Below, one piece after another: positions 1 to 12,447 of a stretch of 64,000 nucleotides of DNA (its first letter is position 1; the number at the start of each line of letters is the position of its first letter). Both the position numbers and the translations under genes were made by a program. The stretch is from Nageia nagi (lineage: Eukaryota > Pinophyta): assembly GCA_050084985.1 (NCBI GenBank), contig JBITNC010000002.1, positions 22,320,001-22,384,000 on the forward strand. Direction: 5' to 3'. The notes beneath the pieces are model-generated. The model did no database searches, was not told where the DNA came from, and saw only the letters and a list, made by a program, of their open reading frames with translations.

Positions 1-34
1 CATGTTAACTTCTTAGTTTACATTATGCAATTTG

Positions 35-872
35 ATGGTGGGGCACTTGTGTTATTAGAGGAATGGAATACATTATGTGTTTTGGTGAATGGAGGTCTTG
101 CATTTCATCGATGAGCACTGGCTTTATCTTCAGCAAGCTTTGCTAAGGTAATAACATCCATCATAGTTTTGGGATTAAATATTTTGACCTCTAGTTTAAT
201 TCCTTCCTTTAAGCCATTGATAAAATAACTTGTGAAAAATGCATCATCCAACCCCTTTATGTGATTTACCAATTTCTCAAACTAATTTTGGTATTCTTTG
301 ACTATGGTAGTTTGATGTAACCTGGTCAATGCCCTTGTGAAATCTTCATAGTCACTAGAACCAAAATGGATCAATAATTTTTGAGTGAATTCATCCCATA
401 AAGGACCAGGATGCATCTTTGAGTACCACTGGTGCCATTGGAGAGCCTCATGGTCCAAATGAAAAGTTACCATGCACACCTTCAAATCCTCTATAATTTG
501 GTTTAATGTGAAATACTGTCCAACCTTATAAATCCAACTAATGGGATTATCTCCATCAAATTGAGGAAAATCCAATTTGGTTGTGCATGGAAGAATGAAA
601 CCACCTTGTTGGCTCTAAAAGTTATGATGATACCCTTATTGATTTCCTGATTACATTGATTGCTATGAATTGGATGCATTGTTGGTATGACTAAGACTTA
701 GTTGAACAATATCACAATTACTATTAAGGGTCTGTATTTGGGTCTATATTTGTCATATTTCTACCTTGAATGTATTGGTAAGTGTATCTACCATTTGTTG
801 GATCATAGTTTGAAAGGTAATCATGGTAGGATCAACTTATGCTACTATTTGGGATCTTGTTTTAGGTGCCAT
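35..872 (-). pseudogene. Chromovirus gag remnant (A2)
   Basis: This is a capsid-type gag of the retrotrans_gag family, which would form the virus-like particle. The probable start is the ATG at 870-872, chosen because the equivalent ATG in element A (34189-34191) begins the same protein. The best open stretch is 282-575, with the signature FDGDNPISWIYKV followed by a tryptophan-rich segment (LQWHQWYSKMHPGP) typical of chromovirus gag. The reading frame breaks on both sides of that stretch. The downstream zinc knuckle seen in A falls where homology stops, near base 35. It is not functional as it stands. Confidence 0.75.
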
Positions 873-1608
873 TTTTGAAAATTGCTATTTCTAAAGTTGA
901 TATTTTTGGAAATTGCTATTTTTACAAGTGCCCAAAAAAGTGTATGGGTGTAATATATCAAAATAATCAGCTCAAAAAGATGATCACAATGGGCTAGGTC
1001 TCTTAATTAATAATTTTTTTTACATCTGTGGGTCTATCTGCTTTTGTCAAAAATTGCTAAAATGGTACAAATTTTTAGTTATTTAGCTCTAAAGTTTTTA
1101 CTACCTTTAAATTGCTATTTTTGGTAGCTCTAAAAAATTGCATCTCATACATTCTGCTTCTCGAATCAAGGTTTTTGGTGTGAAGGAATGATTCTAGGGT
1201 AAGAATTATCTACTCTATAGGCTTGTCTAAACACCCCTCCTATCCAACTTTTGTAAGGAAAGAGGTTGCAAAGATGGCTTCTATGACAAGTAACTTTCCA
1301 ATGGTACTTGCTGGTGCATTATAGTTTATAGATGATCGACACAGCTTCCTACCTAGTTTCAGTTTATAGCCTAGATAGTCTTTGATATACCTTTCAATAT
1401 GTGGAGTCCAATTCCATGTAGGGTTCTATCTGAGGCTTGGGTATTGATGCAGAGTTTTTTGCATCTCACTTCACATATAGCTTTATGGGCAAGTGTGCTT
1501 AACTAAAAATGATAGATCCTCTTGGATATTTTAAAACCCCTAGTATAGGGTTTCTAACTTAGACCTCTAAGATTTTTTTTTTTCTATAGTAGAATGGACC
1601 TGGAAAGA

Positions 1609-1620
1609 GCTCTAATACTA
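1609..1620 (-). other. Primer binding site, initiator tRNA-Met type (A2)
   Basis: On the minus strand the 12 bases begin TAGTATTAGAGC, one change from the TGGTATTAGAGC variant seen in copia F. Two bases separate it from the inner LTR edge at 1623. It fixes 1623-2022 as a 5' LTR and the element as minus strand. Confidence 0.75.
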
Positions 1621-1622
1621 AA

Positions 1623-2022
1623 TGTTATGATGCTACAAATATAAAAAAGGAAAATATTATAGAAATGAAATGAATATTGATTTGAAATAGGAAAATTATA
1701 ATTATCTATGGAAATAACAGAGCATGCACTGATAAATAGAACATGAAATAGCAAATAAGGATAGGATTTTACTAAATGGTAATAAAATCATAGGTTGCTT
1801 TGAGGGGGCTACCTCCTTACAACTCCCAAAAGTGAAAAATAATGTTTTAGATACATTTCACCACACACTTCTATCTATTTATAATAAACTAACCCTAACC
1901 CAAATAGTAATGCAAAATTGAGCCCTTCCCTTACAATCACAATATTACATTTTACAATATAGGTTGATAATTAAATAAATACTAATACTAACACTAAAAT
2001 GTTAGGATGTGGGATCCTAACA
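1623..2022 (-). repeat. 5' LTR of chromovirus A2
   Basis: This 400-bp LTR reads TGTTATGATGCTAC at its left edge and ATCCTAACA at its right edge, so it has TGTTA/TAACA inverted ends. It is the third copy of the LTR also found at 24136-24531 and 34850-35246. An imperfect palindrome (TTAGGATGTGGGATCCTAA) lies at the right edge in all three copies. Confidence 0.88.
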
Positions 2023-5000
2023 TTGCAAGATGCATACAAAATAGTTTTTTGAAAAAGTACGTAAGATATGTATACAAAATGTGGAAGAATACATAAGATC
2101 CAAGATGTGTTTGACAAAATGCATGATGCAAACATAGTTTCACATGTTAGAAAATGATAGTAGAATGCACAAAAAATGGTTTTTCTAAAAAATTCCATAA
2201 GACATGTATTCAAAACATAAAATAATATAAGGCTACATGAACATGTAATGAAAAAAACCATAATAATACCTGCTTGTATTGATGCCTCTACTCATGTCGC
2301 TTCTCCTCTCCTCTTCTCTACCCCCTCGCTCAAAATTACAAATGAAATACATCACCTCTCCTCTCCTCTACCCTCTCATCTGAATTTTGTTTAATTTTTA
2401 TTGGTTAAGATGGAGGAGTAGTTTAAAATCACCTCCCTATATTTTTTGGGGGCGATGTAAAACCACCTACATCATCCATTTGTTTCTTCTCGCTCACACC
2501 TTTCTATTTATTTTCATCTTTTTTGAGGGTGGTTTTCAAGGGCTTTATGGGGATGGTTTAAAATCATATTACAAAAAGTACTGCTAAAATCACAAATATA
2601 GATGGTTTAAAATTGTTGCATAACTACCTCAAATTAAGCACTTCTAAAGCCTCCTTATGGTCTAGTGACATAAAAGAATTCTAGTAAAAGAAATGCCATG
2701 TCAAGGATACCCAAGTACACTCTTTAAAGGAATACCACCAAATCCAACTAAGGTTCAACAAGCGAGGAAATAAATGTACTTGGGGTATTTTAAGAAATAA
2801 TACAAGTAAGTGAGTTTCAAGTTTGATACTTAGTGATGATGAAAAAGAAAAGGATATAATGAAGCTATGATTTGATATAGGAATGGATGTGGGTCAATTC
2901 AATAAAAGCAAGATTATCACACCAAAGTTGATATAGATGTAGAAAGCATTTAATATAATTTTCAATGCAATATGCTTCATTTTGTTCATAATTGTAATTA
3001 TTAATTATGTTTTGTTAATAGTACTGGGACTTTGATATGTTCTGAAATATTTTGATTCACATTATAAATATAGATACATCTATTTCTAAATTTTAGATGT
3101 AAAAAATTCTTTGAGACCCTTTAACTCTTGATTTTTGATTCATACATTTACCAGATTTATAAAAAATATCAAGATTAAATATTTTAAATGATTTGTGAAA
3201 AAATAATCTATATTATTGTAAAATATAATTTAATATTTCAAATATAATATAATTAAAGAATCCTTTGTATTAAGATGATATTTTAAAATATATTTATGTT
3301 CAAATGATAAAGCATCCTCATACTTCAACTAGATGATAATGCATATACAAAATACATACAAATTAATTTTTTAGAAAATACCATTAAATACAAAGGCACT
3401 TTAAATGAAAAATAAATAAAATGAATATTTTTTTTATCATGATAAAGCAAAATTTATTACTTAATCATGCAAAAAAAGGTGGGTTGGAGGACTTAACACT
3501 CCCAAAAAATTATCATGAGTCTCAAACTAACCGCATCAACCCAACCGTTAGGGAAAAAAGATAAACAAATGAATACTTGAAGATCCATCAAATATATCAT
3601 TAGTGACTTTGTTTGCATTATTATCCATATGTTCTTCTCCATCAAATTTACAAAAATAAAAAACAATTCACTTTTTTGTTTCTTTCATGTAACCCTAATA
3701 ATGTCTTCGTATATTATGTAGTATTTTCTTAAAAATATATTTATATCAATTTTATATACATTTTTCCATCTAACTTAATAATTTTTTAAATTATAACAAA
3801 TAAAATATTCTCAAATGTATTATATATAATTATTTTATTATGTTTAAAATTTCAATTCTTTTTATGTTAAAGTTTTAAAAATTTTAAATATACTTATTTG
3901 ATAATATTTATAACAACTTTCATAAAAATAACATAATTTAAAAATTAAATAAATATATTTGAAAAATAATTTAAATATTTAATATTTAAGTATTCTAATT
4001 CATATGAATTATGTAGTAAAATTAGTAGATGGATAATACTTTAAACACCATTTTGGAATAAAAGAATTTGTAATATTTATAATCTAAATGCTATAGAAAA
4101 TAAAACTTTTTTTTTTAATTCACTTTACAATAATTACAATTTCATCCATGAATTCGTAAACTAAGAAAACCAAAATAGGATTGGTGATTATAACATGATG
4201 ACTATACCCAAAACTTATGATATTTATTCCACCCAACTTATCCATATACTTATTCTCTCTTCATTACCTATTTTTTTAACTTTCATTATTTGCTTCTCAA
4301 CCTTCTAATTCTACATCTAGTTCATACCAAATTATATTATACGTAATCATCCATCTCAAACCTTTACCAACATTGTGCGAAATAGGGTCTCACCCTATTG
4401 TACAAAGTTTGGTATCCTTTTCAAACCCTTATTCAATTGTTTCCCTTTTTAAAATAAGTTCTTCTTCTATACTAAGTAATCAACCTTAACCTATCTCAAT
4501 CAATTCTCAACTTTTTGTTTGTCACATTCATCTTCTCAAGCCTTTTCTAAACCTAATTCCCAACGTTTTCCAAGGAATCCACCATGAGAGAAAGAACAAA
4601 TGCTTGAGAGCATTAAACCTAATTATTCCCCCCTTGTAAAGAATACCTAAATAAGAAGTTTGAGATTTCTAAAAAATCCTAATCTTTTGCATTCAAATCT
4701 AATCTTAACCTTGATGGCGAAGCATAAGATCTCATGAGAAGGATCCTAATTATGTAAATATGATATCAATTGAGATAGGTCATTACTTTGTACATGCTCT
4801 TACATTCATCTAATCTAATATTCTTCCCATACTTGAGATTTTGATATTCAAAAGCATATACCACTAATAAAAGGATTTATCATCTCTCTCAAACCCTCAT
4901 CTTATTAAACACTTTTTGTATATAAGGGACATGGCGAGATTTCCCTACTGATATACATACAAAACCTCAATCCAAATGTTGTATTAATCTTAACTATATG

Positions 5001-5140
5001 GATAATCCTAATTTTATTTGGTAATACTTTACAAAGGATAGAAATTATGTGGCTTGGGGAAGTACAAGCAAGGATTTTGACACCCCTCAAATCTACCTTA
5101 TTTAAAATTAATTAACAAATTTAGTTTAGGATAACAATTT
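2023..5140. other. AT-rich stretch without recognisable genes
   Basis: I found no protein of a recognised family here on either strand. Open frames at 1971-2261 (minus), 2387-2587 (plus) and 4905-5090 (minus) are short, low in complexity and match nothing I know. 2284-2380 holds two CT-rich blocks, and 3100-4140 is extremely AT-rich. It is probably old transposon sequence decayed beyond recognition. Confidence 0.6.
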
Positions 5141-5868
5141 TATGATGAAATAAGAAGATATGTCAAAGAAAATCATACAATTAGCCTTACTATTATTAAC
5201 AATAAATATTTTCATGATGAGGAATCTTTTGAAGATACTTCACATGAAAATATTTGTGATATTCCCTCTCCTAATTTTGATACCTCAATTTATGAGGAAT
5301 TTTTCCAAGTTAATATGATCACCATTAATCTAATGGAGCCACTAACTTATGTGATATATCAAATTCAATATCTTAGTATTTATAAGTTATCCAAATTGAC
5401 TTTAATAGATTAACCAAACATAATCCTTTAGATTGGGTATATTAATAAGGCAAATCCTAAAGTTTATTAACATTAACCCAAAATTGACATAATAGTTGAC
5501 TTCATTACCGACCATAAAATGATTTCCCTAATAGATAGATTATCTAGATATAATCAAAATTAAATCACTCCAAACAATCAACAAAAGATGTCATTCACAT
5601 GTCCATCAGTAAAATTTTGCTATATGGCTGTATCATTTGGTATTATAAATGTAAGAGACATATACCAACAAGAAAATAACCTACATATTCTATGCTTATA
5701 TGTATGATACAATGGAATATTACATGGATGATCTTATTGTAAAATTTAAAACCTATAATTAACATATCAATATTTTTCATAAAGTCTTTAACTTCATTAT
5801 AAAGCATAATGTACAATTGAATCTAAAAAAGAGTGTTTTTAGTGTTACTAAAGGAATTATAAAAGAAT
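5141..5868 (+). pseudogene. Decayed Ty3/gypsy reverse transcriptase fragment (H)
   Basis: The plus-strand frame starting near 5486 resembles the gypsy reverse transcriptase palm: a segment ISLIDRLSRYNQ, then FTCP, then FGIINV, where plant Athila/Tat-like enzymes have the pattern DGYSGYNQ...FTCP...MPFGLCNAP. A second stretch from about 5720 carries YMDD, the catalytic metal-binding motif, followed by a plausible downstream helix (HKVFNFIIKHNVQLNLKK). Between them the order is disturbed. The protein-like frame runs to about 5865 and ends abruptly at the LTR of copia E, so H looks like the host E inserted into. An acidic segment at 5200-5340 may be the pre-RT linker. Family assignment below gypsy is uncertain. 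Confidence 0.6.
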
Positions 5869-6354
5869 AAAAACTTAATCTACCAAGATCACTTGAAATC
5901 TCTCTTAATTATAAATACTCAAAGCATAAACACAATAGCTAATCTCACAAATTTGACATGCATATAAAGTGGTTCCTCTCATACAAGAGAGTACATCCAC
6001 TAACTAAAATATTTCTCATTTACAAAGATAACTCTCTTACAAGACCTCTTTCTTCCTCTCCTAACACTAATCCTACAACATAACTTTGCTTTAAGTTTTG
6101 GTGAGTGATCACAAGGAGAGGGCCTTCTATTTAAAAGGTCAAAATCCTCCCTTGAATCACCCTTTTAACTATTATACAAAGACATGACATGCTTCACCTT
6201 TTTACCCAAGGGGTATGCTCATGAGGAGTGTATGATAAGTTACATTATCATATTCACTTAAATACTTAAGGTAAATAGGGATACCTTTAAGTATTGTTGA
6301 ATTTACAAGAAGAATATTACAAAACCTTACAATATTGTATTACAAATTCCAACA
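5869..6354 (-). repeat. 3' LTR of copia E
   Basis: This LTR of about 490 bp has the same order of motifs as the LTRs of F and G (a ctaccaagatc block, a gagtacatccactaacta block, a final block ending ACAAATTCCAACA), but it is clearly diverged and carries extra sequence at 6080-6240. The right edge at 6354 is firm because a polypurine tract follows. The left edge is placed where reverse transcriptase homology of fragment H ends, and is good only to about 10 bases. Confidence 0.7.
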
Positions 6355-6791
6355 CTCCCTCTTAATGCAATATTAGGATAGAGTGAAGAAGAGAAAAGAA
6401 AGAGAGAGTAAAGATAGTTCTCCTTCATATAGATATAATTAGAGATAATAACTTTTACATATTTGTGAAGTAAGCAAGATATTAGTTTGAGACTCACTAC
6501 TTTACCATTCTAAAAAATGGTTTACAATACAATCGTTAACTAGAATTGATTTCAATGTACATAAAGTAGTCATACAACCAAAAGTTTACATGATGAGCCT
6601 CCATAAGCCTTCATATATACCTAAAGTAAGTAATTTGTAATCTCAAGAAGAAATATTCAAGCTACAAGATACTAAAAAAATAAGATCAATTAGATGCATC
6701 ATGTACACATTCATATCAACAAGGATAAATGAATCAAGCAATGCCATCCATAAACTGATCAATGGTGCATTATAAGTCATCATGAAGATGC
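6355..6791 (-). other. Copia E polypurine tract and 3' noncoding region (left part)
   Basis: On the minus strand the bases next to the LTR read AAGAGGGAG (6355-6363), a polypurine tract that would prime plus-strand DNA synthesis. The rest is noncoding and matches the 3' noncoding regions of F and G. The last five bases, GATGC (6787-6791), are the target site duplicated on insertion of copia F. Confidence 0.65.
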
Positions 6792-7234
6792 TAAAGAAAT
6801 TAACCCTTTCTGAATTAACTTTTACTCTACTAAGATCTCAATAAAGTACTTCCAACATCAACATAATAGCATAATAACTCAAACCAGTCACACAAATAAC
6901 ACAAGATATAAAGTGGTTCATCCCTCCTTAGGAGTTCATACACTAACTAAGATATTCTTATTCTTAGGGACCTCTTTTACAAAATCTCTTCTCTCTCTTT
7001 CACACACTCTAAACCTATAGCAAAGCTTGCATTAAAATTGTGTGTAATAGAGAGGGGATGGTTCTTCTCTTTTTAGAAGAAGAAACCCACTTTATAATTA
7101 ATTCCTTTTCTATTTTTAATCCTTTACCTATTTTTATTCCCTTAATAATTTAAGGTATCTAATGATACTTTAAGTATTAAATGAATTTACATTAAGGAGA
7201 AATATTACACAATATTATATTACAAATTCTAACA
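6792..7234 (-). repeat. 3' LTR of copia F
   Basis: This 443-bp LTR reads TGTTAGAATTTG at its minus-strand start (right edge) and ends AAAGGGTTAATTTCTTTA at the left edge. It pairs with 13551-13982. The terminal CA appears mutated. Confidence 0.85.
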
Positions 7235-8263
7235 CTTCCTCTTAATGTAATATTGGGATAAAGCATAAAGAGAAGAAAAAATATAGAGTAAGAGAGAGTT
7301 CTCCTCTAAAGATATACAAATAGAGATGAGAACTTTTACATCATTGAGAAATAACCAAAATCTTAGTTTGATACTCATTACAATACCATTGTAAAAAATG
7401 GTTTACAATATAATTATTAATGATAACTGGTTTCATTGTAAGTGTAGATGATAAACACTAAGTTGACATGTGTGCCTCCATAAGCCTACCCACCCAAAAT
7501 AGGTAACCTACATTTTCAAGATGAAACCTACAAGCTGCAAGCAGCTTATAAACAAAATTAGTTAGATGCATCATATAATATTCATATCAATCATATGATA
7601 AATGAACTAAGTAATTTCATTCATAAACTAATTAATGATGCACTATAAATCATCACAAAGATGCTAAGATAATACTTATAGTCATCTATTGTATATATAA
7701 ATATGTGTTGATAAATAAAAAAAAGTATATACGCATATGAGTTACTCATATATGCATAACCAAAAAGTGCCAACAAAGACATACTAATTCCTCACATAGT
7801 GATAATGAAAAATAAATTGTACCATGAGTTCCTCACACAAAGCAAACTGACCAAAAAGGCGTACATTTAGATAAACACTATATAATAAAAATAACCTCCT
7901 AAGGATGAATTTCTCATCATAGATATGAATTCAACACAAAAATTTAGACTTCACTTCCCTTTGAGAATAACTTCACTACCATAAAAAACTTTTGAAGTGT
8001 ACACAACAAAGTTTCTAAAGCAGTTAGCAAATAAATCAGAAAAGATAAAGTCAATGAATAGATATGAAGTTGTTCCATCAAAAATTTCACCTTGATATAA
8101 TATGCTTGGATTTGTGGTACACTATAATTCATCACTAAGATGCCAAACCCATACTTAAAGTCACCAAACATAGGAATGTATGAACAAAGTATACAAACCA
8201 AAAAAGTTCAAAAAATTTATCAAGAAGGAAGAAATTACAATGGATTCAATAATAATTCAACAT
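7235..8263 (-). other. Copia F polypurine tract and 3' noncoding region
   Basis: AAGAGGAAG on the minus strand (7235-7243) abuts the 3' LTR as the polypurine tract. The remaining 1 kb between the pol stop codon and the LTR is noncoding. Regions of similar length and sequence occur in E and G, so a long 3' untranslated region is a family trait. An open frame at 7944-8201 is not conserved with G and is not called. Confidence 0.65.
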
Positions 8264-10000
8264 TTACTCCCTTTTTGATGGAAACTTCACCAACATAATA
8301 GACTCCATAATCTTACAAAAATGAGATTCAAGAAGCAGCTTGGTGAACAAATAAGTAGAGTTTAGGATTGATGGAAAATACTGTAAGTGTAGAAGACCAT
8401 CTAGGACCTTCTATCTAATGAAGTGGGCTTGGATTTCTACATACTTTATTCTTTGATGGAAAACATGATTCTTTGACAAAGCAATAACTGATTGATTATC
8501 TAAAGAAATTTAAGATGGATGAACTTGTTCATACCTTATTTCTTATAGAAGATGCCTTAACCAAATGGCTTCCTAGGTTGCAACTAACATTGCATGATAT
8601 TCAACCTTAGTGGTGGAGAGAGCAATAGTATGCTACTTCTTGGATGCCCAAAAGATAGCACCTAAACCAATGCTAAACACATAAGCAAAGGTTGATTTTC
8701 TATCATCTTTATCTCCCCCAAAGTCAAAATTTGAGAATACTAATAGAATGAATGAGGGCAACTTGTCATACTTGAGAGCAAGGTCTTTAGTGCTCGCAAC
8801 ATACCTCAAAATTTGCTTAACAGCATTGAAGTACTCAACATATGGCTTTTGCATAAAGCAAGCCATCAAATTTATGGCAAAGGCAATATCTTTACTAGAG
8901 ATCATCAAATAAAGAAGACTACCAATTAGTTATCTATAAGCCATAGCATCTACCAACTGAGAGTTGGAACTAAGAGATAAAGTGATTCTAGGAGAGACTA
9001 GGATTGTAGCATGCTTGCACTCCTCCATTCCAAAATTCTATAAGATATTTGAGATATACTTAGATTGATTGAGGTAAGTACAATCCTTGTATTGGTACAC
9101 TTACATACCAAGGTAGTAGTGCAAAAGATCAAGATCAATCATTTCAAAAGTTGCCTTAAGTTTGGATATGCAATCTTGTATGAGGACTATATTATTCCCT
9201 ATAATCAATAGAGAAGAATCAATATCAAGTCTTGTCCTTGGTTGAGCACATAAATATCTATGTCAAAGAAGTATTTAGAAAATTCAATATCCTCAAAGTA
9301 TCCTAAAATCTTTCTCTACCAGGTCCTAGGTGCTTACTTAAGTCCATTCAAAGAGTTCTTTAACTTGCACATAAAGGATTATTTTTCTTCCAAAATAAAC
9401 CCTTCTAGTTGGTTCATGTAGATTTTCACATCTAAGTCACCATTGAGAAAAGCACACTTGACATCAAGTTAAAAAACTTTTCATCCTTTAGCTATTGAAA
9501 GAGTAAAGATTACCCTGATAGTAGGCATCTTTTCCATTGGAGCAAAGGTCTCCTCATAATCAACTCCATATTTTTGAGCAAAACCCTTTTCTACTAACCT
9601 TACTTTGTATTTTTCAATCTCTCCAATTCATTTGTATTTGACTTTATAAATCCATTTGTTACTAATCATATTTTGTTCATTTGGATAAGGAACTAAATAT
9701 CAAGTTTTATTCTTCATAAGAGCCTCATACTCTATATTCATTGCATTCATCCAAAATTCATGCTTTTAAGCTTCTTTGTAGGATGAGGGCTCATTCTTGC
9801 TATCAATTTTGGCAAATTAAGCTTTATTAATGGTCATAATATTATTATCCTTTGTGTTAGAGAGTTTTGTTCTGTAGGTGACAAATCCACACTAACATTT
9901 AACCAGTTAGGAGAAACATAAGAATCATCACCCTCATCAAGGTTCTCATAGGAAGAAAACCTTTTAAGTATTTTATTAAACTTTACTTGACACAAAGATT
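8264..10000 (-). pseudogene. Copia F reverse transcriptase / RNase H remnant
   Basis: This is the 3' half of a copia pol: reverse transcriptase, then RNase H, ending at a TAA at 8264-8266 after the family's C-terminal pattern YLFTKLLLE. The clearest RT/RNase H part is 8633-8908, with the segments MMISSKDIAFAINLMACF and a frame typical of the connection to RNase H. The catalytic YMDD box seen in E (near 15280) is missing here: a short deletion leaves only DSS between LDI and LLIIG, near 9200. Several stops and shifts are present. The N-terminal linker near 9900-10000 runs straight into an inverted integrase fragment. It cannot encode an active enzyme. Confidence 0.8.
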
Positions 10001-10142
10001 TCTCTTAATAAATAAACCTAACATCTCTTACTTTAGGGTCTTTGGTTGTGATTCTTATGCTTTTGTTATTCCTGAAAAGCTAGATAATAGATCTAAAAAG
10101 TGTATCTTTATGGGCTATGATAATTATCATAAAGGCTATAGG
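10001..10142 (+). pseudogene. Inverted copia integrase fragment inside F
   Basis: Unlike the rest of F, this piece reads on the plus strand. Its open frame from about 10011 to 10142 encodes PNISYFRVFGCDSYAF, then CIFMGYDNYHKGYR, which is the C-terminal part of a copia integrase core. The same segment lies in the normal minus orientation in E (about 16130-16260: PNISHFRVFGCEAF, CIFFCYDNN). It is followed directly by the minus-strand gag of F, so protease and the rest of integrase were lost in the rearrangement. A template switch during reverse transcription is one possible cause. Confidence 0.75.
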
Positions 10143-10894
10143 AGCATAATAATTATTTGACTTATCATGATCATAATTCTTCTTATTTTCACCTTTCTTG
10201 AAGTGCTTCTTAGGAGCATAATAACCCTTATTTTGGTTATGGCTCTTCTTTTTGAAGTTAGACTTCATTGCACCAAGAGCCATAGAAGGTTTATTAAGAG
10301 TGGTAATCAATAATTTATTGTTAAGTATTTCTTCATGCTTCAAAATAAGCCTTGATAGATTTTTCAAGGAGAACATTTTATTTTTATCATCAAGTCTAGT
10401 TTCAATAATAGTCATAAACTCACGAAATTTAGAGAGAGGTTTTGAAGGATGATGAAATTTAGAAACTCATTGTTGATCTAATTGCAACCACACCCCACAA
10501 GCTAGCTTCTAAGGTCAATAATATTATTTAGATATATAACCACATTTTCATTTTCCCCTTGACATGATTGAAGCAATTTCGAAAGAATGGTGAACCTCCT
10601 AAAAACTTTTGTGCCAAGGTAGATACTCTTTAGCTTATCCCAAGCTTCCTTTGTAGTGTTTGAAGAAGATATCATGAGAAGGATCTCATATTAAATTGCA
10701 TGAATGATCATAGAAGTTGCCAAATCATTCTTAGTATTATAAGCTTCAAGTTCCTTCTCCCTAGATGGACCAACTTGGTTTTCATTGACAATCATCCAAA
10801 GTTTCCACGCTTGAAGTTTTGCCTTCATTCTAGGTTCCCAAATACCATAGTTGGAACCATCCAAGATATGCTTAGATGCAAAAGAGTCTCTCAT
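10143..10894 (-). pseudogene. Copia F gag remnant
   Basis: This is a copia gag of the DUF4219/UBN2 type. The N-terminal piece (10691-10894) has HILDGSNYGIWEPRMKAKLQ, a pattern shared by many plant copia capsids. The middle (about 10416-10690) matches E gag with stops. The C-terminal basic part (10143-10415) is rich in Lys and Asn. The CCHC zinc knuckle expected after it is absent because the frame runs into the inverted integrase fragment. The first ATG (10892-10894) is taken as start; an upstream start cannot be excluded. Confidence 0.72.
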
Positions 10895-12338
10895 TCCTAC
10901 AAAATAATATGAAGGAGATATATAATGTAAGCATACTTGTTGAGTTTAAAATATTAATTATACAAATACATGTTTGAACTAATCAATAAATCAAATGCTT
11001 AATTGTTAACAAGAATAGTAATAATGCATCCAACATCTTTGTCACCAAGTCTAATCAAAGAGAGGGAGAAGTTGAGGCTTAGTTTCTTGTCTAAAATTAA
11101 GCCTTCACCTAGATGCCCGCAAGAATCCTAGGTCCTACCAATCCTCAACTAGTTCCCCTTGGGTAGTGATATACTTTCACAAGTAGAAGTACTAGCTATT
11201 TTCCAAGGTTATGATGTATATTAGATTGACCATATTAATTATCTTGATTGAGTTTTCATTTTTTTTTCTAAGTTATTAGGATAATCCTTGAATGGATAAA
11301 TAGACATATTGTATCACTACACACATGTCTACCCACCTATATAGAGTTAAATCCAAACCAACAGAGGACATATGGGAAATTAAGAAATACAAACTTTTCA
11401 CCACTTGGATCATCAGACTAAAAGGCTCCAATCTTCCTTATCCTCATCTCATGGCTTCCCAAACAAGTCATGTTTCGAAAAAAATGTATGGATGTGTTCA
11501 TTTTAGGGGGAAGCAATTTTTAATATTTGCATATAAAGTAAAAGTGCAAAATAAATAAAGTGATTTAAAAATGAAACTACATCCAACATCATCCATAAGT
11601 ATGAACCAAAGAGTCCAATGGATTTTGTTACAATTCCTAATAGATCTTTTTACAAAAGTTCATTAATTTTAAGTAACAACAAATGAACCTAAGAGTCCAA
11701 TGCATTTTTTCACAACCCCTAATGGAACTCTTTATAAAGGTTCATTATCAAAAATGAGTAATTCTCCCCCTTTTTACTTAAAAATGGACTTAAAATAATT
11801 CTTTATTTGCAAGTTAATATAAAAAAATTGACAAAAATATTTAAGAAAACTTTATCCATTCACATGCATTAGGATAAAATATTAAATCATGCATTTAAAA
11901 AATTTATCCACTTAGCAAAAAATATGCATTAGGACAAAAAATTAAAGCATGCATTTAAATTTTTTATCCAACCACATGTGTGCATAAAACATGTATTAAG
12001 ATAAAATAACATTAATTCATGCATACATAAGTAATCCATGCATAATTAACATTAACATTAATCCATGCAATTAACATTAATCTATGCATGCATAATTAAT
12101 TTCTCATTTTTTATTTTAAATATATGCTAAAAAAATTCCTTAAAAAATAACTTGCTCTTAATAACAACAAAAATTAGCAAATAAAGCATTTACTTAAAGC
12201 ATACTTTTCTAAAATAAAGTTCCACCATGGAGTTTTTTTAAAAAAACATATCTCCCTCTTTAAAAAATTTGTTTTAAAAATAATACCCCCTTAAAACAAA
12301 TTCTCCTTTTAAAAAAAAAAATAAAAATAGGAACTTTT

Positions 12339-12344
<6 letters not shown>

Positions 12345-12381
<37 letters not shown>
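12345..12381. repeat. (AT)n microsatellite
   Basis: About 18 perfect AT dinucleotides lie inside the leader of copia F, just left of the GC-rich array. Confidence 0.95.
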
Positions 12382-12384
<3 letters not shown>

Positions 12385-12447
12385 TTATTTTATTTTTTAA
12401 AAAACTTAACACTTTTTTTTTAAATATATAAAAAAAATTAACAAAAA

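Larger units (their letters stand above)
1..2022 (-). mobile_element. Partial Ty3/gypsy chromovirus A2 (5' LTR, leader, gag)
   Basis: This is the 5' end of a minus-strand gypsy element whose pol would lie left of the window. From right to left it has a 400-bp LTR, a primer binding site matching initiator tRNA-Met, a leader and a gag remnant. It aligns closely with 33340-35246, the matching part of chromovirus A, so both are copies of one family. The match to A stops at about base 35; the first 34 bases differ, so the element may be truncated or rearranged there. No target duplication can be checked because the other end is absent. Confidence 0.85.

Noticed and set aside
2387-2587. Small plus-strand reading frame with a hydrophobic C-terminus
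   Set aside because: It has no ATG at the given start, no recognisable domain, and lies in AT-rich DNA where such frames arise by chance.
12345-12381. The (AT)n tract as a TATA promoter
   Set aside because: It is a plain microsatellite in a leader with no supporting promoter context.
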